From Cliona cf. orientalis (taxonomy: Eukaryota > Porifera > Demospongiae > Clionaida > Clionaidae): DNA of 64,000 bases. Position numbers and translations under genes: made by a program. The stretch is from the NCBI GenBank assembly GCA_963930775.1, contig OZ005701.1, forward strand, positions 2,935,169 to 2,999,168, in the 5' to 3' direction. Under the pieces are notes generated by a model. That model was not told the DNA's origin. It saw nothing but the letters and a program-made list of their open reading frames with translations, and searched no databases. Below are positions 11,901 through 24,656 of this stretch, in pieces (within the stretch, counting starts at the first letter, position 1; each line of letters begins with the position of its first letter).

Positions 11901-12358
11901 CTGATAAGTTTTGGTGGTGGCCTCTGACTCTTTAATGCTTTCAGGCGTTTGCATGTGCCATCACATTCATTAATTATATTTCTTACAAGATTCTCACCAC
12001 CTTTAAGGTAGTATTCTTTTTGAAATCTCTTGAAAATTTTTTTAACTCCTCCTGGCCTGCATGCCCTGCCTACTGGCTTATGTAAGCCCAATATAATTTC
12101 TCTGGCCCTTTGCTCATGAACAACGATTTTAGGTGATTCTTGATCAATAATCCTTAAAACAGTATCTTCTTCAATAGCAAAATTTGGCCTGCTCTTACAG
12201 CTATTTTGATAAATAAAGCTAAGATTTGATTTTTCGAAACTATCAACCACTGGATCACCTTTAGGATTACCTTTTAACACTTCACATAAAAGATTATAAG
12301 TTTCTTCTGTCATGGGCCCTCTGTTTTTAGTGGATCTTGAAGTTCTTGATTCTGCCAT
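8978..12358 (-). CDS. Integrase-Josephin fusion protein (transposon-type)
   Basis: Uninterrupted ORF of 1126 residues from ATG at 12358 (MAESRTSR); upstream in-frame sequence has no ATG. An H2C2-like segment (about residues 80-140, ending CDGTC) precedes a retroviral-type integrase core with D164, D230 (HSDNGGEF) and E266 (QGQVESLN), a DD35E spacing. A middle region carries cysteine clusters (CYAC; CINCMTAMKPCTHQCC), followed by a lysine/serine-rich basic stretch likely to be nuclear targeting. The C-terminus resembles a Josephin deubiquitinase: Q914, C920 in MCGLCCLNNMY, then YHYSCIRI and VVWLDSK, where family members have the catalytic His and Asn/Asp. The integrase resembles Ginger/Gypsy-derived DNA transposases. 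No terminal inverted repeats were found by eye, so it could be a transposon or a domesticated gene. The intact frame argues for recent function. Confidence 0.85.
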   Translation of the reverse strand: MAESRTSRSTKNRGPMTEETYNLLCEVLKGNPKGDPVVDSFEKSNLSFIYQNSCKSRPNFAIEEDTVLRIIDQESPKIVVHEQRAREIILGLHKPVGRACRPGGVKKIFKRFQKEYYLKGGENLVRNIINECDGTCKRLKALKSQRPPPKLIRTYALMERVEIDLLEVYSSKSDQLSSACHNFRLILSVIDTFSKYCWLLPISDKQADTVAKCLHHIFQEYGCPHILHSDNGGEFTGRVIDSLCKSMNIKRINGSPYHPQSQGQVESLNKRVRSTLKHLLLDFQQEEQCSIWPFLLPEVAQILNNTWNAALKTTPFEVFFGRESRLFQVDSFPVNVLPNDAYVALMSENGEYHLPDNNSITFYDQMVSLYHLKMNRNKTAKDVRESTERKYYENYQAYLKKNPVRHFSNGDKVTFPNSIQYGMIHIPNCNGKVVEELPCNYYRIEYIDDETSEVKLCTMHSSMLVSCTSDESTCAPTANLNMKGTTITEFASNLREQVFKSVNVTQCDDNSEIFESVMENVGINAHALQQTTVLVDIYCYACDLSYVAVNTEGEELSHLCTRYSKSIMSYLRQVGFEYFLSGIQAWEESRTSNSTILTVALANLEVPKFIEVSHSCINCMTAMKPCTHQCCRDYYFKVGIKCKFIEDGKISSEDAAIPSETALAPRINVKVLQSSKRKSYNKKATKKLFVNKSRSYIKKVSQRKPPLQKRAKTSLTNAKGGKCPTLKSTSSLTPIQKQYSNITMANKSDNHQSTSSVSNSSLQKHSDHKTESDNHELSSSISLLGQEVKPSIVNHEGDKHLVSKSTSSMSLRGVATFNPYDLYKRKSLSALPMRLSLRRLDAVRIKLAQCSDPKMVHFTQKCNNHINNWQNLSDGEKNNLSINMRYAAGVLCSATVTLKLEQTRDHSGCFLQKQGTSNMCGLCCLNNMYQDTVFSQGTLDDIADDLWYQHWLSMEMEPIDPVQAMRSQIGDYSIDVLIGAIDYKGQTTASVTFAVNKFMKDNSTGEYLLSESSSDSLINLIREDQRPPLSFLLKHCNYHYSCIRIDKIPTGTVVWLDSKKQKPINLTPMELHALFKREFLPAPASKRAGNVAPATAALFRLQSQPVTLLDDLSIEGSDGEGKLSIN

Positions 12359-12762
12359 TGTTAATCTATTGCATAATAATATTGTGTACCACACCTTCAG
12401 TTAACAATAAACAATACACCCACACACATTAGGAAGTGAAAATGTGTGGGCGAAAACCTTTTAATTAGATAGATTGGCCTTACCCATGCATGCATGCGCA
12501 TACCCAAAGGGTGAATACTTGGTCTGTTGTATTCATTGTATTTTTTTATTATGTGGGAATCTTTGTGTACTGGATGATCAGGCTCGATCCTGGTTACTTA
12601 CATTGGCATGTGCATGAGAGGTGCTTATGTAGACGTAGCACCTATAATAATAATATAGAAACTACTATAGCAGCTGCTATATTATACCCTATTTTAAAGT
12701 ATCATCATGATTATATGGAAGCCGAGAAGTGCACTTTTTTTAGACCTTACCCGCATACTGTC

Positions 12763-12817
12763 TCCGCTAGCGGAATGTCATTCTCCGCTAGCGGAAAAAT
12801 AAATCTCCGCTAGCGGA
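12763..12817. repeat. Three spaced copies of palindrome TCCGCTAGCGGA
   Basis: The perfect 12-bp palindrome TCCGCTAGCGGA occurs at 12763-12774, 12784-12795 and 12806-12817, with start-to-start spacing of 21 and 22 bp. This could be a cluster of protein-binding sites or the debris of inverted-repeat element ends. No adjacent gene start was identified. Confidence 0.9.
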
Positions 12818-13844
12818 GAATTACAGCTATCATGATAATACTTATTATGTGTGAGGTGAAGCAGAGACCAAAATTAATGTCCATTTAGCTGCAGACTGCA
12901 ACCTGCACTGGTGAAGAACTGGGAGTGGCTGGGAACGAGGCTGCACGATTGCATAACGACCCTTTACCAGAAACAAGACATTGCGGTATTTCCCGGGAGT
13001 GGGAGGAGCATCCACACTGGTAGGCTAGCTACTAGTATATTCATTCCAAAATTTCTCATGGAGTCAGGTATATAGCTATATAGCTATATCCCTGTGATAC
13101 TATAGGCATAGCTATAGTATTAATACTATTATGGCATACAAAATAATAGCAATATGCAGTATATATATACCACATGGATGCAAACTATATTCATATTATT
13201 TCTCTGGGGTATGGTACTGCATGTTGCTATTATTTTGTATTCCATAATACTTAGTATCATAGGAGATATTAATTTTATCATGTATAGCAGTATAGACTCA
13301 AGGTAATTATCATGGTTATGACTATGACTAAGCAGCAATTATAAATAATTATGATCATCATAATAATAAGTTGAATAGCACAATAATAGCTAATAATATT
13401 ATTATAAGGTGAATGAATATACGATCATGCACTTGGGCTAGAAAAATTAATATTCAGTATGTGCATGGATGTATACTTTATACCATCCGACCCAGTCGTG
13501 ATAGTGTTGCTGGTATGCCATCTCTGGATGGTACAGATGGGAGGGGCTGGGAGGTCAGGGGATGGGTTGCAAATGGTTAGCAGGGTTAGTGTGGGAGGGG
13601 CTGGGTTGTGTATAGGTTTTGTCTAAAATAACAGCTGCTAGCAGTGATAACAGTGGTGGCCAAGTGCTTGGGCTCTTGTGTGTGGAACAGTATATGGAGC
13701 AGTTTAAATCTTGCTATATACGTATACACTTTGACTTTTTTCCCTGTCGAATTTTCTATGTTTTGGCATTTCACATTTTCATTGGATCGTATTTGCATCG
13801 CAACATATGTACCTTAATACTAAGTCTTATAATAATAATAATTG

Positions 13845-13974
13845 AAGGGCTCAGAACCAGAGTGGCCTAACCCACAAATAGAGTGATTTGGTAGAGTAGG
13901 GTATTTGGTTTTTTGAGCTCTTAGACAATTTTCTGCATTCAATTGGGGTTAGGCCACTCTGGTTCTCGACCCTT
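13845..13974. mobile_element. 130-bp MITE with about 28-bp inverted repeats
   Basis: The left end AAGGGCTCAGAACCAGAGTG and the reverse complement of the right end match almost completely (GAACCAGAGTGGCCTAACCC shared). The interior is A/T-rich and noncoding. The target duplication is unclear because the flanks are simple A/T sequence. Confidence 0.8.
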
Positions 13975-14447
13975 ATTATGTTTCAGCAAGGTAACTGAAT
14001 GTGGGTGCGTGCACGCATGCCAAAATTAATGATTTAAGAGCAATGTGCCATGGTACATGTGCGCAAGCATCTACAGAATATTCAGGCTTACAAAGGTCAA
14101 TTACAGTCAGATAATGCAGTGATTTTTATCTCATTCATAATAATCAATGATTGATCATATTAATATAGATTAGCCTATAGTCAGTGTCGTAAATATGCAT
14201 GTGTAACCAGGTGCAACGATAATAATCATGCTGTCATTGTGCAGTACAGCCAAAATATGCTATCATGCATGTTGCTACTAGAGTTGGTGTTCTGTGCTTG
14301 GTGACTTCGCATCCGAGTCGACCGCGATTCCTTAATAATCACCAGTTTCAAATTGCATAGGATACTATAATATTATTATACTAGGACTGTCTATCACCTT
14401 AATTCTGGATAGTTATTGCTCTATATATAATAATGGCTGTGGGGTGT

Positions 14448-14530
14448 ATATGTAGCTTAGTGGTCAGAGCACCTGCAGCTCAATTGAGTAGGAGACCATG
14501 TATGCATGATGAGTGATTCCCAGTGATACG
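14448..14530 (+). repeat. Possible tRNA-derived SINE remnant
   Basis: TAGCTTAGTGGTCAGAGCAC fits an RNA polymerase III A box and D-arm. The expected B box further on (GTGATTCCC region) is poor and no acceptor stem forms, so this is at best a decayed tRNA-derived sequence. Confidence 0.25.
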
Positions 14531-15428
14531 CTTGTATACGTAGGGTATGGCTGCTTTCAATACACACAAATATAAACAAAAGGGCATCAGTGCATGCATA
14601 TTATATGGTAGCTGAATTTGGCCTCTATCAATTAACATTCATTTTAATATGACATTTAAATTATTACTAGGCTATATTATTATAAACTTGCAATTTTTGC
14701 AGACTGTTGCTATCATAATTATAATGGTATATTAATTTTGCTACATGAATGTGATTGCATAATATGTCACATCAATGTCAGCATCAGAACAGATCTGATC
14801 ATCGATCAGTACAGTATCATTAATTATCAGTGACGCACAGCTGGATACCCTAAGGTCATAATATTATACATGTATTGTCCGACTTTTGCATGATCAATCA
14901 TGATTAATGCCACTATAACGATTTCCTTCATCACTTGAGTATGCGTAGCTAGCCACTGCTCAGCAAAGTGACAATCTATAATATCATCATAGCCATATTA
15001 TATGTACGCAATATCCATGGAGCTCTATAGCGTGATATTAGCGTGCATACATGTATGGATGTGTCATAAATTGCAATGGCACGTAGACTATAATATAATA
15101 TATAGACTCACAACAGAACTGAATATTAAATGACTCATGCATGTATTAATAATATTATTGTATCATTAATATAATAATATGTTTTATACGTATACAGATA
15201 ATAATGCAACTTACTAATAAACTTTATAGTAGCCTAGCGGTCGCAGTGTGCCGCCACGCGTGAGTGTCCACGGCCAGAATCGCCAATCACAGTCGAAATC
15301 AAGCCGGTCTGTAAACTGGTATTTGACAATGAAGGCACTGCAGATAATTCTCAGAATTGAATACTCAATTGCAAGTATACAATAATCGGACTGACACGCC
15401 GCGAGCAGTGTATTTGTATACGTCACTC

Positions 15429-15621
15429 GATCCGAGCCACACCCTCGTATCCGTATAAAAATTTAATAATTATCATTAATTTTGCCACGGTGCACCGGTG
15501 CACGCGATCAGCCCCTCCTACTAAGCCACACTCAGTCAGATCCGAGCCACACCCTCGCATCCGTATAAAATAATTATCATTAATTTTGCCACGGTGCACG
15601 CGATCAGCCCCTCCTACTATC
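15429..15621. repeat. 110-bp direct duplication
   Basis: A segment starting GATCCGAGCCACACCCTCG is repeated at 15539 with a period of 110 bp. The first copy holds the palindrome GTGCACCGGTGCAC; the second is shortened across it. No function is evident. Confidence 0.85.
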
Positions 15622-17129
15622 TATAATTACTATCCGCAGAATATTATAAATCTATAATAATAATAATATATTAAATTAGTATACTATCACACCGAAAGAG
15701 GTGACCACCCGATTGTTATTATTATTGATAATTAATGCACCAAGTAGATCAAATCATTTTAGCATGCAATCATCTCCCATCATAGTTTGCACTTGGCTAA
15801 TCCAACCACAGCCCAGCCTTGGCACTGAACTGCTGCAGCAGTTTGTGAGAATTAATATTCAGATCAGATTCCCACCACCAATTTGTTATACCCTTGTCTA
15901 TAATATTATAGTACAGTATAAATCATGCTTCAAATTCCACTGACCATGCACCATGCACCCATTACTTAACTTAATAAGTGCTTGCGCTACCAGGTATTAT
16001 GGTTAGCTATATAAAATAGGTGTGTGATATGATAGTATTATTATTATTACATAACTTCAGTAAGTGATATATATATACCAGTAATTACATTATTGCAGAT
16101 CTATACAAAAATTGCTTTACTATAGACAAGATGATGATAATTAATTACAATTAATGTCAATGATAATAATTATTATTGGCAGACAAAGAAAATTAGCAAT
16201 AGAGTATAATAATAGTGTTAAAGAATGAGGATGATAATAATAATAATTATTATAAAACAATAGTTTGCTATAGTATAAGTTTATAATCTCTGCAAAATGG
16301 ATAATAGAAAGAGAGATTAATAATAATAATTATTATAATATTATTATTAAAGAAGTACATACAATGTCATGTGCCTTAATAGTCTTGGTGGTGAGCAGCC
16401 GGTCATGTGGCTTGTATATACTGAACCACCAGGCACAATGGGCCGTATATAATATTATACATTGTCTATGGCTGACATCTAGGGGTAGGTAAATTATGCC
16501 AGCATTATTTTGAGCATAATAGGTGTGTGTAAGCATTAATTTTGAGAATTTTGCTAGCATTATACGCATCAATTGGCAAAATTGTGAGAATTTATAGGGC
16601 ACACAATTGCAAGTAACTAGTAATTACTCGACCTTTATCACAACGCCTAGACTATATATCATGGACTGGCAAAAAAGTGATCAATCAGCTGGTATATATT
16701 CACTTTCGAATCCGAGCATAATGTCATGTAAAACTGAAATGGCTACACTTGACGATAGTACAGTGTAACCAAGTATCCTCATGTCTCATATCGGTTTTTA
16801 TTAACATTATCATAATAGTCGGTTCAACTTCAGTATAATGGGCAATGCATTGGGAATTATTAGGAATTTTTTGGGCATATGATAATAGCATTACAGGCCA
16901 AAAATAAGCATAATTTACCTATCCCTACCAGTGACATCAGTGGCTTATGACAGTGGGTTATATACATTTAAGCTATAGTCATTGTCCGAAGTTTAGGCAT
17001 TCAATGTCATCAGTTTTAAAATTATTCTGAAATCTCAATGAAGTTATGCATGTCTCATCACAGTTTGTGATCATGAAGCTGGAACAAACAGAATCTGGTG
17101 ACTCGGTAATCAATCTAACTTTGGTTATC

Positions 17130-20100
17130 TCATCAGAGTTTCCCCTAACCACAGCCCCCTCGTTGAAGCTGCGGCAGTTAGTGAACATCAATAAAATGTT
17201 TCCTAATGCATAGCTGACCACATAATCTGTTACAACTTTGCATCTAGTGAGTACTGCATCTAATTTTGCTTGTCTCATCAATGTTTCCACTAACCACAGC
17301 CCCTTCGTTGAAGCTGCGGCAGTTAGTGAACATCAATAAAATGGCTCATAATGCATAGCTGCCCACCTAATCTGTTGCCACTTTGCATCTAGTGAGTACT
17401 ACATCTAATTATGTTGGTCTCATCAGTGTTTCCACTAACCACAGCCCCCTCGTTGAAGCTGCAGCAGTTAGTGAACATCAATAAAATGGCTCATAATGCA
17501 TAGCTGACCACATAATCTGTTACAACTTTGCATCTAGTGCGTACTGCATATAATTATGCTTGTCTCATCAGTGTTTCCACTAACCACAGCCCCCTCGTTG
17601 AAGCTGCGGCAGTTAGTGAACATCAATAAAATGGCTCATAATGCATAGCTGACCACATAATCTGTTGCCACTTTGCATCTAGTGAGTACTGCATCTAATT
17701 TTGCTTGTCTCATCAGTGTTTCCACTAACCACAGCCCCCTCGTTGAAGCTGCGGCAGTTAGTGAACATCAACAAAATGGCTCATAATGCATAGCTGCCCA
17801 CCTAATCTGTTACAACTTTGCATCTAGTGAGTACTGCATCCAATTATGCTTGTCTCATCAGTGTTTCCACTAACCACAGCCCATTCGTTGAAGCTGCGGC
17901 AGTTAGTGAACATCAACAAAATGGCTCATAATGCATAGCTGCCCACCTAATCTGTTGCCACTTTGCATCTAGTGAGTACTGCATCGAATTTTGCTTGTCT
18001 CATCAGTGTTTCCACTAACCACAGCCCCTTCGTTGAAGCTGCGGCAGTTAGTGAACATCAACAAAATGGCTCATAATGCATAGCTGCCCACCTAATCTGT
18101 TGCCACTTTGCATCTAGTGAGTACTGCATCGAATTTTGCTTGTCTCATCAGTGTTTCCACTAACCACAGCCCCTTCGTTGAAGCTGCGGCAGTTAGTGAA
18201 CATCAACAAAATGGCTCATAATGCATAGCTGACAACCTAATCTGTTACAATTTTACATCTAGTGAGTACTGCGTCTAAATAATAATATTATACTTGTCTC
18301 ATCAGTGTTTCCACTAACCACAGCCCCTTTGTTGAAGCTGCGGCAGTTAGTGAACATCAATAAAATGGCTCATAATGTATAGCTGACCACCTATTCTGTT
18401 ACAATTTTGCATCTAGTGAGTTCTGCATCGGATTATACTTGTCTTATCAGTGTTCCCACTAACCACAGCCCCTTCATTGAAGCTGCAGCAGTTAGTGAAC
18501 ATCAACAAAATGTCTGATAATGTATAGCTGCCAACCTAATCTGTTACAACTTTGCATCTAGTGAATACTGCATCCAATTATGCTTGTCTCATCAGTGTTT
18601 CCACTAACCACAGCCCCTTCGTTGAAGCTGCGGCAGTTAGTGAACATCAACAAAATGGCTCATAATGCATAGCTGCCCACCTAATCTGTTGCCACTTTGC
18701 ATCTAGTGAGTACTGCATCGAATTTTGCTTGTCTCATCAGTGTTTCCACTAACCACAGCCCCCTCGTTGAAGCTGCAGCAGTTAGTGAACATCAATAAAA
18801 TGGCTCATAATGCATAGCTGACCACATAATCTGTTACAACTTTGCATCTAGTGCGTACTGCATATAATTATGCTTGTCTCATCAGTGTTTCCACTAACCA
18901 CAGCCCCCTCGTTGAAGCTGCGGCAGTTAGTGAACATCAATAAAATGGCTCATAATGCATAGCTGACCACATAATCTGTTGCCACTTTGCATCTAGTGAG
19001 TACTGCATCTAATTTTGCTTGTCTCATCAGTGTTTCCACTAACCACAGCCCCCTCGTTGAAGCTGCGGCAGTTAGTGAACATCAACAAAATGGCTCATAA
19101 TGCATAGCTGCCCACCTAATCTGTTACAACTTTGCATCCAGTGAATACTGCATCCAATTATGCTTGTCTCATCAGTGTTTCCACTAACCACAGCCCCTTC
19201 GTTGAAGCTGCGGCAGTTAGTGAACATCAACAAAATGGCTCATAATGCATAGCTGCCCACCTAATCTGTTGCCACTTTGCATCTAGTGAGTACTGCATCA
19301 AATTTTGCTTGTCTCATCAGTGTTTCCACTAACCACAGCCCCTTCGTTGAAGCTGCGGCAGTTAGTGAACATCAACAAAATGGCTCATAATGCATAGCTG
19401 CCCACCTAATCTGTTGCCACTTTGCATCTAGTGAGTACTGCATCTAATTTTGCTTGTCTCATCAGTGTTTCCACTAACCACAGCCCCTTCGTTGAAGCTG
19501 CGGCAGTTAGTGAACATCAACAAAATGGCTCATAATGCATAGCTGACAACCTAATCTGTTACAATTTTACATCTAGTGAGTACTGCGTCTAAATAATAAT
19601 ATTATACTTGTCTCATCAGTGTTTCCACTAACCACAGCCCCTTTGTTGAAGCTGCGGCAGTTAGTGAACATCAATAAAATGGCTCATAATGTATAGCTGA
19701 CCACCTATTCTGTTACAATTTTGCATCTAGTGAGTTCTGCATCGGATTATACTTGTCTTATCAGTGTTCCCACTAATCACAGCCCCTTCATTTAAGCTGC
19801 AGCAGTTAGTGAACATCAACAAAATGTCTGATAATGTATAGCTGCCAACCTAATCTGTTACAACTTTGCATCTAGTGAATACTGCATCCAATTATACTTG
19901 TCTCATCAGTGTTTCCACTAACCACAGCCCCTTCGTTGAAGCTGCGGCAGTTAGTGAACATCAACAAAATGGCTCATAATGCATAGCTGACCACATAATC
20001 TGTTACAACTTTGCATCTAGTGCGTACTGCATATAATTATGCTTGTCTCATCAGTGTTTCCACTAACCACAGCCCCCTCGTTGAAGCTGCGGCAGTTAGT

Positions 20101-23100
20101 GAACATCAATAAAATGGCTCATAATGCATAGCTGACCACATAATCTGTTGCCACTTTGCATCTAGTGAGTACTGCATCTAATTATGCTTGTCTCATCAGT
20201 GTTTCCACTAACCACAGCCCATTCGTTGAAGCTGCGGCAGTTAGTGAACATCAACAAAATGGCTCATAATGCATAGCTGCCCACCTAATCTGTTGCCACT
20301 TTGCATCTAGTGAGTACTGCATCTAATTTTGCTTGTCTCATCAGTGTTTCCACTAACCACAGCCCCTTCGTTGAAGCTGCGGCAGTTAGTGAACATCAAC
20401 AAAATGGCTCATAATGCATAGCTGCCCACCTAATCTGTTGCCACTTTGCATCTAGTGAGTACTGCATCGAATTTTGCTTGTCTCATCAGTGCTTCCACTA
20501 ACCACAGCCCCTTCGTTGAAGCTGCGGCAGTTAGTGAACATCAACAAAATGGCTCATAATGCATAGCTGCCCACCTAATCTGTTGCCACTTTGCATCTAG
20601 TGAGTACTGCATCTAATTTTGCTTGTCTCATCAGTGTTTCCACTAACCACAGCCCCTTCGTTGAAGCTGCGGCAGTTAGTGAACATCAACAAAATGGCTC
20701 ATAATGCATAGCTGACAACCTAATCTGTTACAATTTTACATCTAGTGAGTACTGCGTCTAAATAATAATATTATACTTGTCTCATCAGTGTTTCCACTAA
20801 CCACAGCCCCTTTGTTGAAGCTGCGGCAGTTAGTGAACATCAATAAAATGGCTCATAATGTATAGCTGACCACCTATTCTGTTACAATTTTGCATCTAGT
20901 GAGTTCTGCATCGGATTATACTTGTCTTATCAGTGTTCCCACTAACCACAGCCCCTTCATTGAAACTGCAGCAGTTAGTGAACATCAACAAAATGTCTGA
21001 TAATGTATAGCTGCCAACCTAATCTGTTACAACTTTGCATCTAGTGAATACTGCATCCAATTATGCTTGTCTCATCAGTGTTTCCACTAACCACAGCCCC
21101 TTCGTTGAAGCTGCGGCAGTTAGTGAACATCAACAAAATGGCTCATAATGCATAGCTGCCCACCTAATCTGTTGCCACTTTGCATCTAGTGAGTACTGCA
21201 TCGAATTTTGCTTGTCTCATCAGTGTTTCCACTAACCACAGCCCCCTCGTTGAAGCTGCAGCAGTTAGTGAACATCAATAAAATGGCTCATAATGCATAG
21301 CTGACCACATAATCTGTTACAACTTTGCATCTAGTGCGTACTGCATATAATTATGCTTGTCTCATCAGTGTTTCCACTAACCACAGCCCCCTCGTTGAAG
21401 CTGCGGCAGTTAGTGAACATCAATAAAATGGCTCATAATGCATAGCTGACCACATAATCTGTTGCCACTTTGCATCTAGTGAGTACTGCATCTAATTTTG
21501 CTTGTCTCATCAGTGTTTCCACTAACCACAGCCCCCTCGTTGAAGCTGCGGCAGTTAGTGAACATCAACAAAATGGCTCATAATGCATAGCTGCCCACCT
21601 AATCTGTTACAACTTTGCATCCAGTGAATACTGCATCCAATTATGCTTGTCTCATCAGTGTTTCCACTAACCACAGCCCCTTCGTTGAAGCTGCGGCAGT
21701 TAGTGAACATCAACAAAATGGCTCATAATGCATAGCTGCCCACCTAATCTGTTGCCACTTTGCATCTAGTGAGTACTGCATCGAATTTTGCTTGTATCAT
21801 CAGTGTTTCCACTAACCACAGCCCCTTCGTTGAAGCTGCGGCAGTTAGTGAACATCAACAAAATGGCTCATAATGCATAGCTGCCCACCTAATCTGTTGC
21901 CACTTTGCATCTAGTGAGTACTGCATCTAATTTTGCTTGTCTCATCAGTGTTTCCACTAACCACAGCCCCTTCGTTGAAGCTGCGGCAGTTAGTGAACAT
22001 CAACAAAATGGCTCATAATGCATAGCTGACAACCTAATCTGTTACAATTTTACATCTAGTGAGTACTGCGTCTAAATAATAATATTATACTTGTCTCATC
22101 AGTGTTTCCACTAACCACAGCCCCTTTGTTGAAGCTGCGGCAGTTAGTGAACATCAATAAAATGGCTCATAATGTATAGCTGACCACCTATTCTGTTACA
22201 ATTTTGCATCTAGTGAGTTCTGCATCGGATTATACTTGTCTTATCAGTGTTCCCACTAATCACAGCCCCTTCATTGAAGCTGCAGCAGTTAGTGAACATC
22301 AACAAAATGTCTGTTAATGTATAGCTGCCAACCTAATCTGTTACAACTTTGCATCTAGTGAATACTGCATCAAATTATACTTGTCTCATCAGTGTTTCCA
22401 CTAACCACAGCCCCTTCGTTGAAGCTGCGGCAGTTAGTGAACATCAACAAAATGGCTCATAATGCATAGCTGACCACATAATCTGTTACAACTTTGCATC
22501 TAGTGCGTACTGCATATAATTATGCTTGTCTCATCAGTGTTTCCACTAACCACAGCCCCCTCGTTGAAGCTGCGGCAGTTAGTGAACATCAATAAAATGG
22601 CTCATAATGCATAGCTGACCACATAATCTGTTGCCACTTTGCATCTAGTGAGTACTGCATCTAATTATGCTTGTCTCATCAGTGTTTCCACTAACCACAG
22701 CCCATTCGTTGAAGCTGCGGCAGTTAGTGAACATCAACAAAATGGCTCATAATGCATAGCTGCCCACCTAATCTGTTGCCACTTTGCATCTAGTGAGTAC
22801 TGCATCTAATTTTGCTTGTCTCATCAGTGTTTCCACTAACCACAGCCCCTTCGTTGAAGCTGCGGCAGTTAGTGAACATCAACAAAATGGCTCATAATGC
22901 ATAGCTGCCCACCTAATCTGTTGCCACTTTGCATCTAGTGAGTACTGCATCGAATTTTGCTTGTCTCATCAGTGCTTCCACTAACCACAGCCCCTTCGTT
23001 GAAGCTGCGGCAGTTAGTGAACATCAACAAAATGGCTCATAATGCATAGCTGCCCACCTAATCTGTTGCCACTTTGCATCTAGTGAGTACTGCATCTAAT

Positions 23101-24656
23101 TTTGCTTGTCTCATCAGTGTTTCCACTAACCACAGCCCCTTCGTTGAAGCTGCGGCAGTTAGTGAACATCAACAAAATGGCTCATAATGCATAGCTGACA
23201 ACCTAATCTGTTACAATTTTACATCTAGTGAGTACTGCGTCTAAATAATAATATTATACTTGTCTCATCAGTGTTTCCACTAACCACAGCCCCTTTGTTG
23301 AAGCTGCGGCAGTTAGTGAACATCAACAAAATGGCTCATAATGCATAGCTGCCCACCTAATCTGTTGCCACTTTGCATCTAGTGAGTACTGCATCGAATT
23401 TTGCTTGTCTCATCAGTGTTTCCACTAACCACAGCCCCCTCGTTGAAGCTGCAGCAGTTAGTGAACATCAATAAAATGGCTCATAATGCATAGCTGACCA
23501 CATAATCTGTTACAACTTTGCATCTAGTGCGTACTGCATATAATTATGCTTGTCTCATCAGTGTTTCCACTAACCACAGCTCCCTCGTTGAAGCTGCGGC
23601 AGTTAGTGAACATCAATAAAATGGCTCATAATGCATAGCTGACCACATAATCTGTTGCCACTTTGCATCTAGTGAGTACTGCATCTAATTTTGCTTGTCT
23701 CATCAGTGTTTCCACTAACCACAGCCCCCTCGTTGAAGCTGCAGCAGTTAGTGAACATCAATAAAATGGCTCATAATGCATAGCTGACCACATAATCTGT
23801 TACAACTTTGCATCTAGTGCGTACTGCATATAATTATGCTTGTCTCATCAGTGTTTCCACTAACCACAGCCCCCTCGTTGAAGCTGCGGCAGTTAGTGAA
23901 CATCAATAAAATGGCTCATAATGCATAGCTGACCACATAATCTGTTGCCACTTTGCATCTAGTGAGTACTGCATCTAATTTTGCTTGTCTCATCAGTGTT
24001 TCCACTAACCACAGCCCCCTCGTTGAAGCTGCGGCAGTTAGTGAACATCAACAAAATGGCTCATAATGCATAGCTGCCCACCTAATCTGTTACAACTTTG
24101 CATCCAGTGAATACTGCATCCAATTATGCTTGTCTCATCAGTGTTTCCACTAACCACAGCCCCTTCGTTGAAGCTGCGGCAGTTAGTGAACATCAACAAA
24201 ATGGCTCATAATGCATAGCTGCCCACCTAATCTGTTGCCACTTTGCATCTAGTGAGTACTGCATCGAATTTTGCTTGTCTCATCAGTGTTTCCACTAACC
24301 ACAGCCCCTTCGTCGAAGCTGCGGCAGTTAGTGAACATCAACAAAATGGCTCATAATGCATAGCTGCCCACCTAATCTGTTGCCACTTTGCATCTAGTGA
24401 GTACTGCATCTAATTTTGCTTGTCTCATCAGTGTTTCCACTAACCACAGCCCCTTCGTTGAAGCTGCGGCAGTTAGTGAACATCAACAAAATGGCTCATA
24501 ATGCATAGCTGACAACCTAATCTGTTACAATTTTACATCTAGTGAGTACTGCGTCTAAATAATAATATTATACTTGTCTCATCAGTGTTTCCACTAACCA
24601 CAGCCCCTTTGTTGAAGCTGCGGCAGTTAGTGAACATCAATAAAATGGCTCATAAT
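17130..24656 (-). repeat. Satellite array, right block, part 1
   Basis: About 51 monomers of about 146 bp in the orientation opposite to the left block, reading CCACTAACCACAGCCCCTTC, GTTGAAGCTGCGGCAGTTAG and so on. From about 17.5 kb the array is a higher-order repeat of exactly 2483 bp (17 monomers). The AATAATATTA variant lies at 18281, 19595, 20764, 22078, 23247 and 24561 (alternating 1314 and 1169 bp), the GTGCGTACTG variant at 17537, 20020 and 22503, and the GCTTCCA variant at 20491 and 22974. Every monomer carries the 7-bp inverted repeat CACTAAC/GTTAGTG around CTTCGTTGAAGCTGCGG. The first monomers near 17.13 kb are the most diverged. The array is interrupted by an LTR element at 24657. 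Confidence 0.97.

Larger units (their letters stand above)
12395..17125. other. 4.7-kb noncoding region
   Basis: AT-rich DNA with many ATA/TAA microsatellites and GCATGC clusters. I find no convincing exon on either strand. Contents listed separately: three 12-bp palindromes (12763-12817), a 130-bp MITE (13845-13974), a weak tRNA-like remnant (about 14448-14530) and a 110-bp direct duplication (15429-15621). Confidence 0.6.

Noticed and set aside
12358-12480. Terminal inverted repeats for the integrase-Josephin element
   Set aside because: CCCACACACATT/AATGTGTGGG near 12420-12452 is a local hairpin with no partner beyond the 3' end of the ORF.
14448-14530. Functional tRNA gene
   Set aside because: A-box-like sequence only. 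No cloverleaf or B box forms.
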